From Callaeas wilsoni (lineage: Eukaryota; Chordata; Aves; Passeriformes; Callaeidae), in NCBI GenBank assembly GCA_013398955.1, contig VWPU01017832.1, forward strand, positions 62,001-126,000: a stretch of DNA of 64,000 nucleotides, given 5' to 3'. Positions 26,109 through 39,000 of the stretch are shown here, one piece after another. A program made the position numbers and the translations under genes. How positions within the stretch are numbered: the stretch's first letter is position 1; every line of letters starts with the position of its first letter. Under the pieces are notes generated by a model that searched no databases, was not told the origin of the DNA, and saw only the letters and a list, made by a program, of their open reading frames with translations.

Positions 26109-29100
26109 GAATGGTTTGCATGCCATCAACATTCAATATTCATGGTGAAATTCGGAAAACAAATAAAATAAAAGGAGACTTGGATTCACTAAGCCCACAC
26201 CATTTTAAAAGCAAAGTAGAAATTGCATCTGTTTAGATGCAAATGGAATACGCTAAACCCTCGCTCATGTACCCAGGCAGAAATCTGTTGAGTTCTGTAA
26301 CCAAAGTTCACTTAATTGCTCACTTCTTCCAGTTAATGCACGTCATTCCTCTTCTGTGCTGCATACCAATTGAAACAGCTTTTCTGCAACAAGGACAAGA
26401 GAATCCACTCTAAAGCCAAGACACAACAGAGTTGCTCTAAAGATTTTTGAAGGTAACTTTGGCAAGAGAAGCTGACTAGCAAAGCTGCTGCAAATTCAGG
26501 ACTGCTGCAAGCATCAGGAGTTAGCAAATAGCTCACCACTGAGCAAATAAATCAAAGCAGGGCTGTTAAAGAAGTCAGGTCCAAGACATTTCAGGTCTGC
26601 TTGTCTTTTTCCTCTACAGCACCTGAATCAGCAAGGGACTTGGCAATTTCTGAAGACTTGTGTACACTCAGTTAAAGTAAAACTCCAGTGATGAGTTTTC
26701 CTAAGCGGCCAAGAGGGAATACCTCTGAACAATAGCACAGAAATTGCAGGGGAGGAGGTAGCTCAACTCAGGGCTCAGAAGAAAGAATATTTATTATCCA
26801 GGCAACTCCCAGAGTTTGCCCTGTCATTCAGCCACACCACGAGGCTCTGAACATCCTTCATCAAAGGGGGCTGCAGAGAGGCACAGCTTTTACAGAGCAA
26901 AACCGAGCCCTTCTGAGGATCTTACCAAATTTGTGAGTTACCACCCTTTGGGTAACACCCCTCATGTGTTTGCTCACAGCCTGCCCCAGCTGCAAAGTAA
27001 AACAGGCTTACTTAAACTGCTGCTTTGGGCACCTTTTCATTTGAAGTGACAAAAATGGTTTAAGCAAACACATTTTACCCTGCAATTGGGGCCAGCTAAC
27101 TACCTGTGGTCAGTTCCTGCGGCTCAGCTGCCACAGAATAGCTTTCGGCATGATCACATGAATGTCAAAGCAATCCTAGAAAATTGTGCTTTCTGGCAGA
27201 AGCTGGACACAGCATTCTAAATTTTTTGTTTATTTTTTTTTTTTAAAAAACATTCTTTCCTTCAGAAATACTCTGTTTTTAGAATAAAATTTCAAGGTGT
27301 TCACGGGAAGGGGAGACAGGAGGTCACATTGATCAGTTTCTTTATATTTTTTGTAGGAAAGAATGGTTAATCAGCTACATCACAGGCCTGATGCCAAATA
27401 TACCACTCCCTTAGTACTTTTGCTTTTATCATCCTATGGCTCTCAATAAGCCTGAGCTAGCACTGCATTTTGCCACTACACAAACATGCCTTGTTTCTAC
27501 AGGGACACTTGGAAAATTAAGAGGGATCAACAAAAGTTGCAAATACATACTTCACTTGAAGTGCATTCAAACCCCATGTAGAGATTCTCATTTCAGATTA
27601 AAATGGCTTTAAATTACTGCTTAGTCTTCTGCCAAGAAAGAGCCCTGAGAAATGGCTCTTGCTGTGAAGAACTGTGAAGTTTAAATCAGTTTAGACTGGC
27701 TGAAAGCATAGTTTTTATATCCACTTCACACCTGGGCATATTAAAGTGCCCACCACCAGAAAGGGAGGCTCCTGGCCACCTTGGAAGGAAACTTAAGTCC
27801 ATCGAGATCCATCTTGCAAATATAACATCCTTCAAAACAACTTTTGTACTTTTCTTTTTCCTTTCTAGGTCCTGGGTGAAGCTGAAGAGCTCACCACAAA
27901 AAAAAAAAAAAAAAGCAAAAATACCACCACCAAGGGTAGTAAAAATTCCAACTTATCTAAGTGACTCCATACACCTGTGATGAGTTTTATGGGTTTCTAA
28001 ACCCACTGAGATTAGCAGAGGGACTAGAAGGTTCAGTAAACCTTCACAGCTGCTCCAGTTCAGGGAGAAAGCAAGCTGAAGGGTAGGGCTTAGCAGAGGG
28101 GCAGGCAGCTGCTTTGACCTCAGCCACTACAGATCCTGTCCTGCTCCCTCACCCCCACAGGTGCTACAGGCAGAGTTTCACCTCCCCTTTGGAAAACAGG
28201 GCTCTCAAACGAGCCCAGGGGATGAGATCCTGACATCTTTCTGTAAGCTGAACAGCATAAGTTACTGATCTGTGTGGGGCTGCTTACAAAGCACCCAAGT
28301 AGGGAAGAGAAAGAGCATCAAAATCAAGTGTCTGCTTTTAGAAACGCACTAAACACGCTAAAAATACACTCTGCTGGAGGAGATGGCACAACAGCTAAAC
28401 CACCTGCTAGGAAAATAATACTCAATTGCTAAAGTGCCTAAATACAAATATACATGATTTAGAGACTCTAATTTGGGTAAAGATAGTTGGGATGGGCCAA
28501 TTTTCAGGAAGAGTCATTAACGTTTCAGAGATGGCAGGCACTGCTTTTGCTGCCCAACTTCTCTTTTTGACTCTCCTGCTACCTCCACCCTCTGTTAAGC
28601 TCACATGGGCAACAGGATCTCCCTCTCTGCTCTATCTTGCAACTTTTTTAGGACACAACAGTGTCACACTAAACAAAGATACAAAACAGCAGCCTGAGAC
28701 CTGGCACTGTGGACCCACATGGTTATTGGCAACCCACCTGCAGGCAGTGCTCTGGGCCATGCTGCTGGACACCTCCAGAGCAGCTCCTTGTTTGATGGCT
28801 CTGGGAGAAAAACTTCCACCTTGTTCACCTGAGCTTTCTACACCCACAGATCCCTCTTCTGGCAGTGCAATCCATCCTTCTTCATCCTGTGGGCAGCTTG
28901 CTCTTGGACAGTACAGAGGAGACAACACTGAAGTTGCTCCTGTCAGGGCCCTAAAGGGCAGGAAAGCCCAAGGAGCTCAGCTGCAGGGCTGAGCTTGTTA
29001 AATGTGCCAGGAGGAGCTGAGCAGGGCTCTCCAGACCCATCAGTGCCCCAGAGCCCCCCACCTGCTGCTCCCCTCACTGCAAAGTCTCTGCTCTGTGCTG

Positions 29101-29754
29101 CTGCTAAAAGTCTGCACCTGCCAAGTTCTCAGCCCTTCTCTCTGCCTCCCCAGCCTGTCCTGGGGCTTGCAGAACTCAGCACAACAGGGCCTGAGCTGTG
29201 TCCTGGCTTTCACTGCTGTTGACTCAAAGGGTTCCCAGATTCACGGCAGCAGGACATGTTACTGAGTGTGTAGTATGTGCTCCTGCTGCTCTGGATTCCC
29301 AAAGCAAGGGTAAATTAAGGACTGGATTCTTGTGCTCTGTCTTTCATAGCTAACAGCTGATCCCAGAAGGGTCATGGTCCTGCATTTGAACTTGTACAGT
29401 GTCTTTTTTGTGTCCTGCTCATGCAATACACTGAACACAGACCTGCCAAACAAGATCAGACAGAGCTTAAGTTTGATGTGAAATTACTTAAAATATTATC
29501 TACATAATGCAAGAGCTCTGAAAGTGAACAATATTACACACTTTGCTCACTAAAAAAGGCTCCAGGATAGATTTACTGTGCAAGCTCCAATCCAAAGCAA
29601 TTAAAGTGAAGAAAGATTTCCTCTAACTTAAGTGCCATAGATTATAGCCTTTCACCTCCATCTTTCCACATATCTTTACAGGAACAAGAAGTTAAAGATA
29701 TACTTGCTACATCTTGCACAGACTGGAATTCAATTAACATTTTTCTGCAACAAA
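26109..29754. other. Intergenic DNA, nothing recognised apart from an A17 run
   Basis: Starts at the truncated 5' end of a CR1 copy. It contains a 188-codon plus-strand frame at 28426-28992 and a shorter overlapping minus frame at 28632-28928, both without recognisable domains. The A17 run is at 27898. Confidence 0.72.
27898..27914 (+). repeat. 17-A homopolymer
   Basis: An uninterrupted run of 17 A. It follows a pyrimidine tract and CTAG at 27851-27868 that resembles a splice acceptor (see rejected items). Confidence 0.9.
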
Positions 29755-30080
29755 ACTTAGAGAAGCACTTCAGAGCTGCTGCTCACAATGCAGAAGCGAC
29801 TGAACAAATGATATTCTCATTAGCGCTCTGCCTTTCCCTGCTGCGCAAGCCAAATCCTTGAACACTAAAAGCACCTCAGCATCAGCTGGGTTCACAGACA
29901 TCCAGAGCAATTTTTCAAGCTCCCTGACTTTTATAGACCAGGGGGGAAGGGATTTGGTGTGCTTTAATCCGTTCTATTATATGAACTCAGAAATGGTTTT
30001 CACTCTCTAGCCCTATAAATTAAGCTGGCTGCAGTTATTTTATTCCTGATTATGCTGAAAGTTACTGGCAATAATTTGAT
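29755..30080. promoter_or_regulatory. Candidate conserved non-coding element
   Basis: The sequence runs from AGAAGCGACTGAACAAATG and CTCATTAGCGCTCTGC (29817-29833) to TAAATTAAGCTGGCTGC and GGCAATAATTTGATG (about 30067). It is free of repeats and low-complexity sequence and has the texture of a vertebrate conserved element. This is a judgement by eye only. Confidence 0.25.
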
Positions 30081-30649
30081 GACTATATTTTCCTTTTTTT
30101 TTTTCTTCTTTTTCCAAATTAACCTGTGAGTTTAGTTTCCCTGGTAGTAAGTAAATAATGCAATAAAACTGAAGATAGTAGCCAACACATTCACATCTTA
30201 ATGTCTGAAATTGTGGATGAACAAGTAAAAGCTTCTTTACTTTGTTGGTGAAATTTACTGTATTCAATTCCCAGCTCTTTAGGCTGGAAGAACATGTTGT
30301 ATGAGAAAATCACATTATTTTGCACTCCCCTACATATTTTTTTTTTTAATCTGGAAGACTAGTCACCTTTTTAATGTAAGTGAATTTACCTTTGCAAGTC
30401 TTTAGACAAATACTATCCCAACCATTTTAAAGACTGGAAAAACTTAGGTCAAGAATCATTTACAGAAAAGCTTACTCATGCAATACAAGCTATTACTAAG
30501 TACAACTAAAGACAGACTCTATTTTACTACTGTACTCATAAAAATATATGAAACTAGGGAACAAATTCCATCTGCTTGGCTTCCCCTCCTTTCCTCTGAC
30601 CACTGAGACAATTTGTCTCCTAAACCCTGATAACAAACAGAGAGAAAGT

Positions 30650-31191
30650 GAGGCCACACTGGTGCGGTGACACCTCCAGTGCTGTTTCCAGTTCTGGGTC
30701 TCTCACCCCAAGAAAGACATTGAGGGGCTGGAGTGTGTTCAGAGAAGGGTAATGGAGCTGGGGAAGGGTCTAGAGAGTCCTGTAATGAGCTGCTGAAGGA
30801 GCTGGGGGGGGGCTAAGCCTGGAGAAAAGAAGGCTCAGGAGTGACCTCATCATTCTACAACGACCTTAAAGGAGTTGTACCTGAAAGAAGCTGCAGCTCG
30901 TCCTCTTCTCCCAGGTAACAAGTGACAGGATAAGAGGACACAGCCTCAAGCTGTGCCATGGGAGGCTCAGGTTGGACACCAGGAAGAATTTCTCCACTGA
31001 AAGGGTGGTTAAGCATTGGAACAGGCTGCCCAGGGCGGTGGTGCAGTCACCACCTGCTCAAGAGTTGTTCAAGAAACGACTGGACGTGGCACTTAGTGCC
31101 CTGGTTTAGTTGACATGCTGGTGTTCAGCCAAAGGTGGGACTGGATGATCTTGGAGGTCTTTTCCAACCTAAATGATTCTGTGGTTCTGTG
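30650..31191 (+). mobile_element. CR1 LINE 3' fragment, plus strand
   Basis: The sequence begins in the part of the CR1 ORF encoding the 'cQF/SRF-W' region (GTGCTGTTTCCAGTTCTGGG at about 30679). It continues through the recognisable GGCTCAGGAGTGACCTCATC and CATTGGAACAGGCTGCCCAG blocks. It ends in CAACCTAAATGATTCTGTG plus a second tail octamer at about 31191. It is 5'-truncated, without a long frame, and about 540 bases long. It sits 1.5 kb past the CFAP58 poly(A) site in the opposite orientation to that gene. Confidence 0.95.
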
Positions 31192-31559
31192 GGAGATGTA
31201 CACAGACTCGGGTTACCTCTGGACGAGTAGGGGGCACACTGTACAGTTCAGAGCGTAACACAGCAGCTGCTTCTCTACAGAGTGACGGTGTTCCCGGAGT
31301 CTAACTGTGCCTCTAGTTCATGTGAATTAATAAATGTGTCTTTGATGATTTATTTCAATACAAATTACTTGCCAGTGTAAGCACAGCAGAATCCAGCTCC
31401 AGGCTGGATACTCGGGACCTTAGCAAATACCAACTTCTAAAAGCTTTGGTAAAACCTACTTGGGATTCCATCAGACTCAAATGCCCATGTCAGTTATTGT
31501 CAATTATTCTATCTATAAGGACACGTCAGATACACAAAAGACACTATTCTGACAGCATG

Positions 31560-32330
31560 ACTGCCCTAAAATGATAACTTTACCATAATGCACTTGACAA
31601 TGAAAAAGCAATAATAGCTATTTTGGAGACAAAAGAAAAATACAATGGATCTGATGACTAAGTGTTCTGGTCCCCAGTGTAAAAGCAAAGTAGATCCCTG
31701 TCGTATTTAACTTGATTCCTTTGAATTAAACACTTCCATTAAAGTTTCCCACAGTAGCTTTAATATTTAATTATGTATTCCACCAAAGGAAAGAAAATCT
31801 TTGCAAAGGGTTTTTTTGGGCTTTTTTTTCTGGATGTGAAATATTTATCAGCATATCTCTTTGGACAAGTATTTTTATCCCCCAGGCAGGGGAAAAAAAC
31901 TTCCACGTTCAAATTGGTTTCAAAACATTTTATTTTACAGCTTGAAAGTTTTCTATACTTCAGCACCTCATGCCGTGACTTTGTTATTTCACTTGTTAAT
32001 GAATGGTAATTAAATCTCTTTTGGCTGAAAAGGTTGGAGGGCTCCTGCTGTATTACAAAAACAATTTCTGAAAGTTACAAAAATGCCCAAGTGTCTAGAA
32101 ATTAAAGCATAAAGTTTGCCATGTTTTGAGTCCAAGTTTTAATAGCTGGGAAGGATTTGTGTGGGAGAACAGCATGTCCCACTGAGTGTGCACAGTCCCC
32201 CCAATTGAACAGACGTAATTATGTCACTTTGTATCTACCAGAGTAAACACAATCGTGCTCTTAATAATGTACATTGTGGCCACAAACTTCCTTGATCTTG
32301 CTAACGACTGTAGCAAACACTGCATAAACC
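31560..32330. promoter_or_regulatory. Candidate conserved non-coding block just past the CFAP58 3' end
   Basis: An AT-rich, repeat-free block with TTAATATTTAATTATG at about 31759, AATTGAACAGACGTAATTATG at about 32203 and several homopolymer-flanked TAAT cores. It starts about 0.4 kb below the CFAP58 cleavage region and reaches to 0.4 kb right of the CR1 copy at 30650-31191. It could equally be ordinary 3' flanking DNA. Confidence 0.2.
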
Positions 32331-32685
32331 CTATTATACACTACCTACACAGAGAACTGCTACATATGTACATCTAAGTAAAGACTTGTTAATTTTGCAT
32401 TTGCTCAGCAGGGCTTGAAACATCAGCCTATTAATTTTTCTTCTTTTCTGTATCCTCATTTCTTTCAGGTGCTTTGAGTCAGAAGATAAATGGAGTGTGT
32501 GCTTACAACTGAGGTAGATAAAAGAGAAATAACTACATATTAAGGCATTTTGTGGTGTTAGTGCTAAATACAGACACAATATTGAAGAAGAAATATCTCC
32601 ACTATCCATTTACACCCATGCAGGCTTCTGCTGGCATCAAATAGGCAGATTTGGTACACTGTTTGTAAAAAGAACTATGTTAATT

Positions 32686-32745
32686 CCAATATAAAATGTA
32701 CAAAATATAAATGGAATATAAAACGCAATATAAAATGTAATTCCA
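32686..32745. repeat. Degenerate AATATAAAATG-type repeat near the CFAP58 3' end
   Basis: Four imperfect copies of a motif like AATATAAAATG (from CCAATATAAAATGTAC onward) lie just past the poly(A) signal. The tract covers the likely cleavage zone. Confidence 0.6.
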
Positions 32746-32890
32746 GTGTAAAAATGTGTTTTATTATATACAATAGATAAAATTTTCCTGAAGGTGATAC
32801 AGTGATTTCAGTTGATTCTGAATTTCTTTTAAAATTGCAGTTTCTCAAACAAGAAACTGGGAACGGGAATGCAACTGGATGAGTGCATTC
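32740..32890 (-). other. CFAP58: CFAP58 3' untranslated region (short, end estimated)
   Basis: The sequence from the stop codon at 32891 to about 20 bases past the AATAAA at 32765-32760 is the likely 3' UTR, about 150 bases. It is AT-rich and passes into degenerate ATATAAA-type repeats at about 32686-32745. The cleavage site is an estimate; a longer alternative 3' UTR is possible. Confidence 0.5.
32760..32765 (-). terminator. Poly(A) signal AATAAA for CFAP58
   Basis: A canonical AATAAA on the minus strand (TTTATT on the plus strand) lies 126 bases past the CFAP58 stop codon. It is the first such hexamer I see downstream of the stop. Confidence 0.6.
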
Positions 32891-33011
32891 CTAGACTGCA
32901 ATTTTGGGAATGGGTTTGCTTAAAGGAAAGCCACCTGTGTTGAAGTGAGGTACATCAGTCTTGAGCGGTGGTAATTTTGTCCTCATATCGATGCTGGATC
33001 GCTCCTTCTCC
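32891..33011 (-). CDS. CFAP58: CFAP58 terminal coding exon with stop codon
   Basis: The acceptor TTCTATTTAAAG ends at 33012. The first base completes a split Lys codon, followed by 39 codons and a TAG stop at 32893-32891. The tail reads [13 protein letters not shown], then PPLKTDVP, then [18 protein letters not shown]. The GGFPL core matches the conserved C-terminal motif of vertebrate CFAP58. The linker between the coiled coil and this motif differs from the mammalian proteins I know, so this part evolves faster. The match, the phase and the following poly(A) signal together make this the last exon. Confidence 0.88.
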
Positions 33012-36000
33012 CTTTAAATAGAAACAAAGAAACAGAAAATTCATATTTCATTCTGCAGCCCAGAGATGTTTACAAACTAAGGAAATCTGTGTCCTCCAGA
33101 GTTTCTTTGATGCAAACATGTATCAAGAGATCATTTTAAAAGTGTTGATTACAGCCTGTTAGGCTAAGCCTCCAAGACTAGGTGTCTGTTTGGATCTAAT
33201 TAAAAAACTACTGATGGGGTTTGGAATTACTAAAAATTAGAAATAAATGAGCTTTCTTTGTGCTACTCCCCAAAATGGTCAGAGCACCTCATTAGAACAA
33301 GTATGTACATGAGCTCCACGACTTCAGATTTCTAATCACCATCCTGTTCTAGCTGGAATATGCCTGTTTTCAAACAAACAGCTACATTCATCAAAGGCAC
33401 AATGGGGAGGGTTTTTTCTTTGTTGAATTTTAATGAATATATAGTGCTATCTGTCTTCACATTTTAACAAAGTTCCAGTGATAATTGCCCTGTCTGTGAC
33501 ATTTGCAGAAAACCAGCAGTGTGCTGTAGGTGCACTGACAGCCCCAGGGAGCTGCTCCATCTGAGAATCCAGGAGGTCTTGAATCTGATGGCCTTAAGAG
33601 GAGGGAACGAGGGTTAGCTGGTTCCACTCTTACAAAGTTGGGGAGGCAAGCACAGCACTACGAAGATGAAGGGCAATATTCCAAACTCACTGTGATATAC
33701 CTGGATGCTTCCGAGAGAGGTCCTGAGATATGAAAGATTAACCAAGTGGAGCTTTATGAAGTTCTGGTTTATCATAACAGCAGAAGTCTCAAGGCTTTAC
33801 AAAGAACGTGAGTACCATTATTTTATTTCACAGTCACTGAGAATGAGACACAAATGTGAGTGCAACCACACTTTTACAAAATCTAGCCTTGTCACACGAG
33901 TATCTTTGCTCAGTCTCCAGTAAGGGAATTCTATATGCCCCTAAATAACTGTCAGGATAGGAGGAAGTTCAGAGAAACTGTGTCAGATGTCTAGTTATGC
34001 ATCCTTTTACAAATTTGACCCACACAGAGGCAGGAGAATAGCCAAAAGATGGTACAGATGAACTTAATGGATACGCCAGCTGACTGGCATAAAAATGAAC
34101 TAAAAATGAACATTCTGTATTTAGATGGCTCATCCCATCTCACTATTGGACTTCCAAGTTTGGGGAGAGAAAATGATCCAGAATCCATGCTCATTCTTTC
34201 CTCATGCTCCCATGGAGACAACCAACAGATGTGCTCATCAATATGGAAAATTCTATGCAACTGAATACTATAATATATTATGCAGAATTAATGTGCAACC
34301 AGCCACGTGCAAAAGCTCCTAGTTACTACTGACATTCCTCAATGCAGTTATTTCCATATATAGGACTGCTGGATTAGGTCTCTGGTGTGGATTTACGTTT
34401 CATATTTTCTCACAAATCCTTATTAAGATCAAAATGGGATCCTGGTGCTAGAAGCAACTAGGAAAATAGTGATGCAGAAAGGGTTCAAGAAGCTGAAGTT
34501 AAAAATAGGAAGACATAGAAAAAGAACAGCTAAGACAACTGAGAAAGACAACATTCAGAAACAGAGAGCTGAAAAAGAGGATTTCAAATTCACAACCAAA
34601 ATCTTGAACATTGAATTTTCATTTTGAACACAAAACAAAGCTAAATTCCCACTGTCACTCATATTCCTTCAGCATCACATGCAAAGCTGCATTTGTTCAG
34701 CACCAAGATGTTAAATCACAACTCCAAGCTATCCTGTGCAAATCAATAAAAGCTTTAGATGGTAACTTTGTGTAAAGTTATCTGAGAGTATTAATTCTCT
34801 TTCATACCATGGTAGTCAATAATGTTGTTAATGCTATTGTCCTGACGGGATCCTCTTTTTATTAGCAAAACCAGCTACATTTATTTCAGACATGATGTTA
34901 ACATCAGCCAGCAAGACAGAGAATCAAGTCAGTGATTTTCTGTCAGCCGGGACTTAGAGAAATCTGAGAATCAAATGGCCCTGGCTCTTTGGCCAGCATC
35001 CACACAGCAGGCACTGCCTGTCCAGCCCTGCCTGAGGCAGGAATGGTGTGCAATGGCTGTATGTCAGGGAAGAGGACTCTTTGGGGAGCAACCTGACTGC
35101 ACAACAGGTTCTCTCTATTGCAGAAAGCCAGCGATGTGTCTTGCACAACTGGCAGGTTGGAGAAGGAGGGCTGCACCACACAAAGCACGGCCTAGAGACA
35201 GCAGAAGCTGCAGTTATCCAGGACTGATATGCGCAGTTATGCCTGTGTGTCCTTCAAAGCAGGATGCAGTCCAACAGGCTTGACTGGGGTACAAAGCAAT
35301 GAGGGGCAGAGGAGAGCAAAGCCCAGCACCACCTCTCAGCTGCCACAAGACAAGAGAAGTGCAAGCCAGGGCTGGCAGCACAGTGCTGGTGCCTTCTGAG
35401 GCTGTGGTGGGGACCACGAGATGATGCCACCCTGCAGAAGCACCACTAACAATACCTGAATGTGCTTCCAAAACACAGATGTCACAAAGACACCAACGCT
35501 CATCAGACCACAGACATGCTTGCCCAAAAGAACAACCTGACAAGCTGCCCCAGTGGCAGGTATCTATCCTGAACCTATAAACAGTGTATCCAGCATTAAG
35601 TAACTTTCAATATAAAACTCCTTTCACTGTTGATGGTTCAGCCACCATCAACTCTCACAGTATTTTCTGCTTTACTTTAAAGCAATTATGTCCTTAGCAA
35701 GGGGAGTTTTTATGACAGGAATTAATTCTAGGTGAGATATAACAACAAAACATGGGTGAATTTCTCCTCATCTGATGAACAGAAAGACATGATGCCAGAG
35801 TCCAAAATGGAAACATCGAATCTACTGTGAAGGAGACATTTAGCTGCTGGAAATGGATTTTCAGGCATTATGGTAGACTCACATATTGATCCTAAAGCTC
35901 CAGAAAGGCCATTAGCACTGCACAATTGTCGCTAATTCCAAACATTAAGGTAACATTATGCAATTTGTAGATGGACAAAAGTCACTGTTTATCACTGATT

Positions 36001-39000
36001 ATTGTGCCAATTTAGTCATCAAATCATTTGCTGTTTTGGAACAGGATTAAGGAAGAAAAGATAGAGGCAACTTTGAATTACATTCAGCAACTGTAGAGAA
36101 CCGTTTGCTTTAGAGTGTGAGGAAGGCACAGGCTGAGGATGGAAATGAGTGGAAAGACAAAAGGCTTTCTGTGCATACAGAAAAACTTGGTAAGAGATCT
36201 CATCATCTGACTGCAGAAATCTAAGAAATCTCTCTTTAAAAGTAAAGTCCACCCTCAGCAAGTTTTCAGATGACAACAAGCTGAATGGGGCAGTTGACTC
36301 ACTGAGGGATGGGATGCCATCCAGAGGGACCTGGATAAGCTCAAGAAGTGGGCCCATGGGAATCTCCTGAGGTTCCACAAGACCAAGTACTGGGTGCTGC
36401 ACCTGAGTCAGTGCAATCCCTGGCATCAGTCCAGGCTGGGGGATGAATAGATGGAGAGCAGCCCTGCCCAGAAGGACTTGGGGGTGCTGTGGGTGACAGG
36501 CTGGACATGAGCCAGCCATGGGCACTCACAGCCCAGAAATCCTGTTGCAACAGGACAAGAGATAAGGGTTTTTAACTAAAGGAGGGTAGATTTAGACTAG
36601 ATATAACAAGGAAATTTTCTACTATGAGGGTGGTGAAACACTGGCCCAAGCTGCCCAGAGAGGTGGGAGATGCCTCATCCTGGAAACATTCAAGGTAAGG
36701 CTGGGGCTCTGAGCATCTCATCTGGTGGGAGATGTCCCTGTTCATTGCAGAGGCACTGGACTAGATGGCCTTTAAAGGTCCCTTCCAACTCAAACTGTTC
36801 TGAATTCTATGCTTTGATGTCAGAGACAAGACACTAATCTGTGTTCTCTGGGCACCATCTCATTGGTATGAATAATTTAACTGGACTGCAGAACGTGTTC
36901 AGCAACATCTCTGATGAATGTTCTTGTCCTGGCCATAGATCATGGTAAATCCAGACCAGACTGAAGTAACATGGAGGATAACATTCAGGAAAATTAGGCA
37001 ACGAAACTATATCACCTCAGTCAAATTTGGCCACATTCTGATCAAAAGGGTCTAAAACAAAAATCTAGCTTATGCAGAAAGTTGTGTAGATGAAACTGGT
37101 TTTTTCCCATACTTCTTCTGTTGCTCCTTGTGTTTCTGAGACAGGTATTTCTTTTTCACTTCCAGAAGCTCATTGTTAAGTCTTTCAATTTCATGTTTGT
37201 ATTCTTTGCTCTGTGCTTCATACATACTCAGTTCTGAGGACAAAACCTAATAAACAAAACACAAACAGCAGAAACAGGAGATGTTGCTTCACTTACACAT
37301 AAGTGAGTACTTTTACAAGAACTTTCTCCTTTTATATTTGATGTTGTAAGACATGATCATTTTCTACCACAACTCTTTTTCCATCATGATGGTTCATTTG
37401 ATCTCACCTCTGTTCACCAAAAAACAACTTACAAAATAAAGGTTATGCCACTACCATAATACAACACGTAAAATACACTCCAAGCTTTATGGGAATGCCA
37501 TTAATAGATACATTAGCTCTTAATTTCTGCGATATAAAGCTGGGTAAAAATCCAAAATTAAAGTCTTAATAAATCAGGGAATTATTTGATAATAATGGGG
37601 TTTATTCACAGAGATCCACTGCTAAGTGGAGTAATTCAATCCACACAGGCAAAGTAGTACCAGGCACTGTAAATATGAATACAAAGCCATTTTCATGTGA
37701 ATTAGTAAAATTTTTAGAAAGGAGGAGCACGCATAGTGCACGTTCCTTCTTTCAAAAGGATAATAGCTTGACCTGGCACCCCAAAGTGGCACGCACGCCA
37801 TCGTGCTACAGCATGCTGTGCCTGAAATACAAAGTAGCAATTGACTGCATTAAGAACAAATAAGGACCGTATGGAGAACTTCAAATCACGTTCAGTTTAG
37901 CTAAACTTTCGCTTCTATTTTACATTTTCTACATTGTTTTTTTTCTCCATGGAAAGCTAAGATTTGCATAACAGCCTCTCTGTTTCCTAAGGGCCCATCT
38001 GCTTCTGCATTTTTTTCCTCATGGTTAATATAGACGTGATTATGATGCAGTGAACAGGAGATGATGACTTCAACAGAGAGAGGAGCTGCAGAAGTAGATG
38101 AACTCCTGGGGAGACTGATCTCTCATGCGGGCAAGAATAAGAGAAGATCAGCTTATTCATAGAATATCATAGAATTCTATCAAAGAATCACTTTTTAATA
38201 TTATGCTTTTAAAATTTTCTACAAGATTCTCTTGCAAGCAGGAACTCCTCCCTTCGACTGACAAGGGGTTAGAACAGGTTCCTCCTGTCATCTCCACAAA
38301 ATCTGCAAATCTAAATATACATGTACACATGGCAAGAGAAATAACAGCAACTTAAGACTGTATTCTCAATATATTCCCACTAGTTTGTTAAAAAGAAAAC
38401 AAAATGGCTTTGATTTGCTTCTAAAGATATTAACCGTTTAAGATAAAGGGAAGGAGAATAAGCTGAATGAAAAGCTGGCAGTATCCCAGAATGCCCATGC
38501 AAAAGATTATATTTACAGCATTGTGCTGCACACTCATATTGTAATAAGACTTTTTCTCTATCTTAATTAAACAAAGTAGCATAATGTGCAAAAAAAGTTC
38601 ATTTGCTGCTCTTGTTTGTCCCTTGAGGAGACGCAGCGATAACCTGCTTTCCTGGTCCGACACACTAGGGCAGGCACGCTGCCCGCTGACGATGCCCCGG
38701 GCGCTGCCCCTCCCCGGGGACAGCGGGCACCCCTTACTTTGATCTGCTTCGTCTTCTCCTGGAGGATGCTCCGGTACTGCTGCAGCTGCTCCGTGGCTTC
38801 GGGCCCAGGCTGCCGGGCCAACACGTGCCTCAGCTCCACATACAGCTTCTCCTTTTCCTAAGGAGGAGACAAGAGGAGGAGCTCTTATTAAACTACTACG
38901 GCAGCAGCACAGCCTGTGAGGAAATCAGCCTCACTGAAAATTGCAACTCAGTCAGGAAAGTATTTGGAGAAACAAATCCGCCTGTGTGTCAGGCTTTCCT

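Noticed and set aside
27851..27964. Exon-like sequence after a strong plus-strand acceptor, reading VLGEAEELTT then a Lys run, ending at a stop
   Set aside because: The reading depends on the length of an A17 homopolymer, no upstream partner exon was found, and the peptide matches nothing I recognise.
28426..28992. 188-codon plus-strand open frame
   Set aside because: The Leu/Pro/Ser-rich product has no recognisable motif, overlaps an antisense frame and has no exon chain around it. A signal-peptide-like hydrophobic run alone is not enough.
38158..38190. Reversed CR1-like tail (CATAGAATATCATAGAATTC)
   Set aside because: The adjacent sequence does not continue into CR1, so it could be chance AT-rich sequence.
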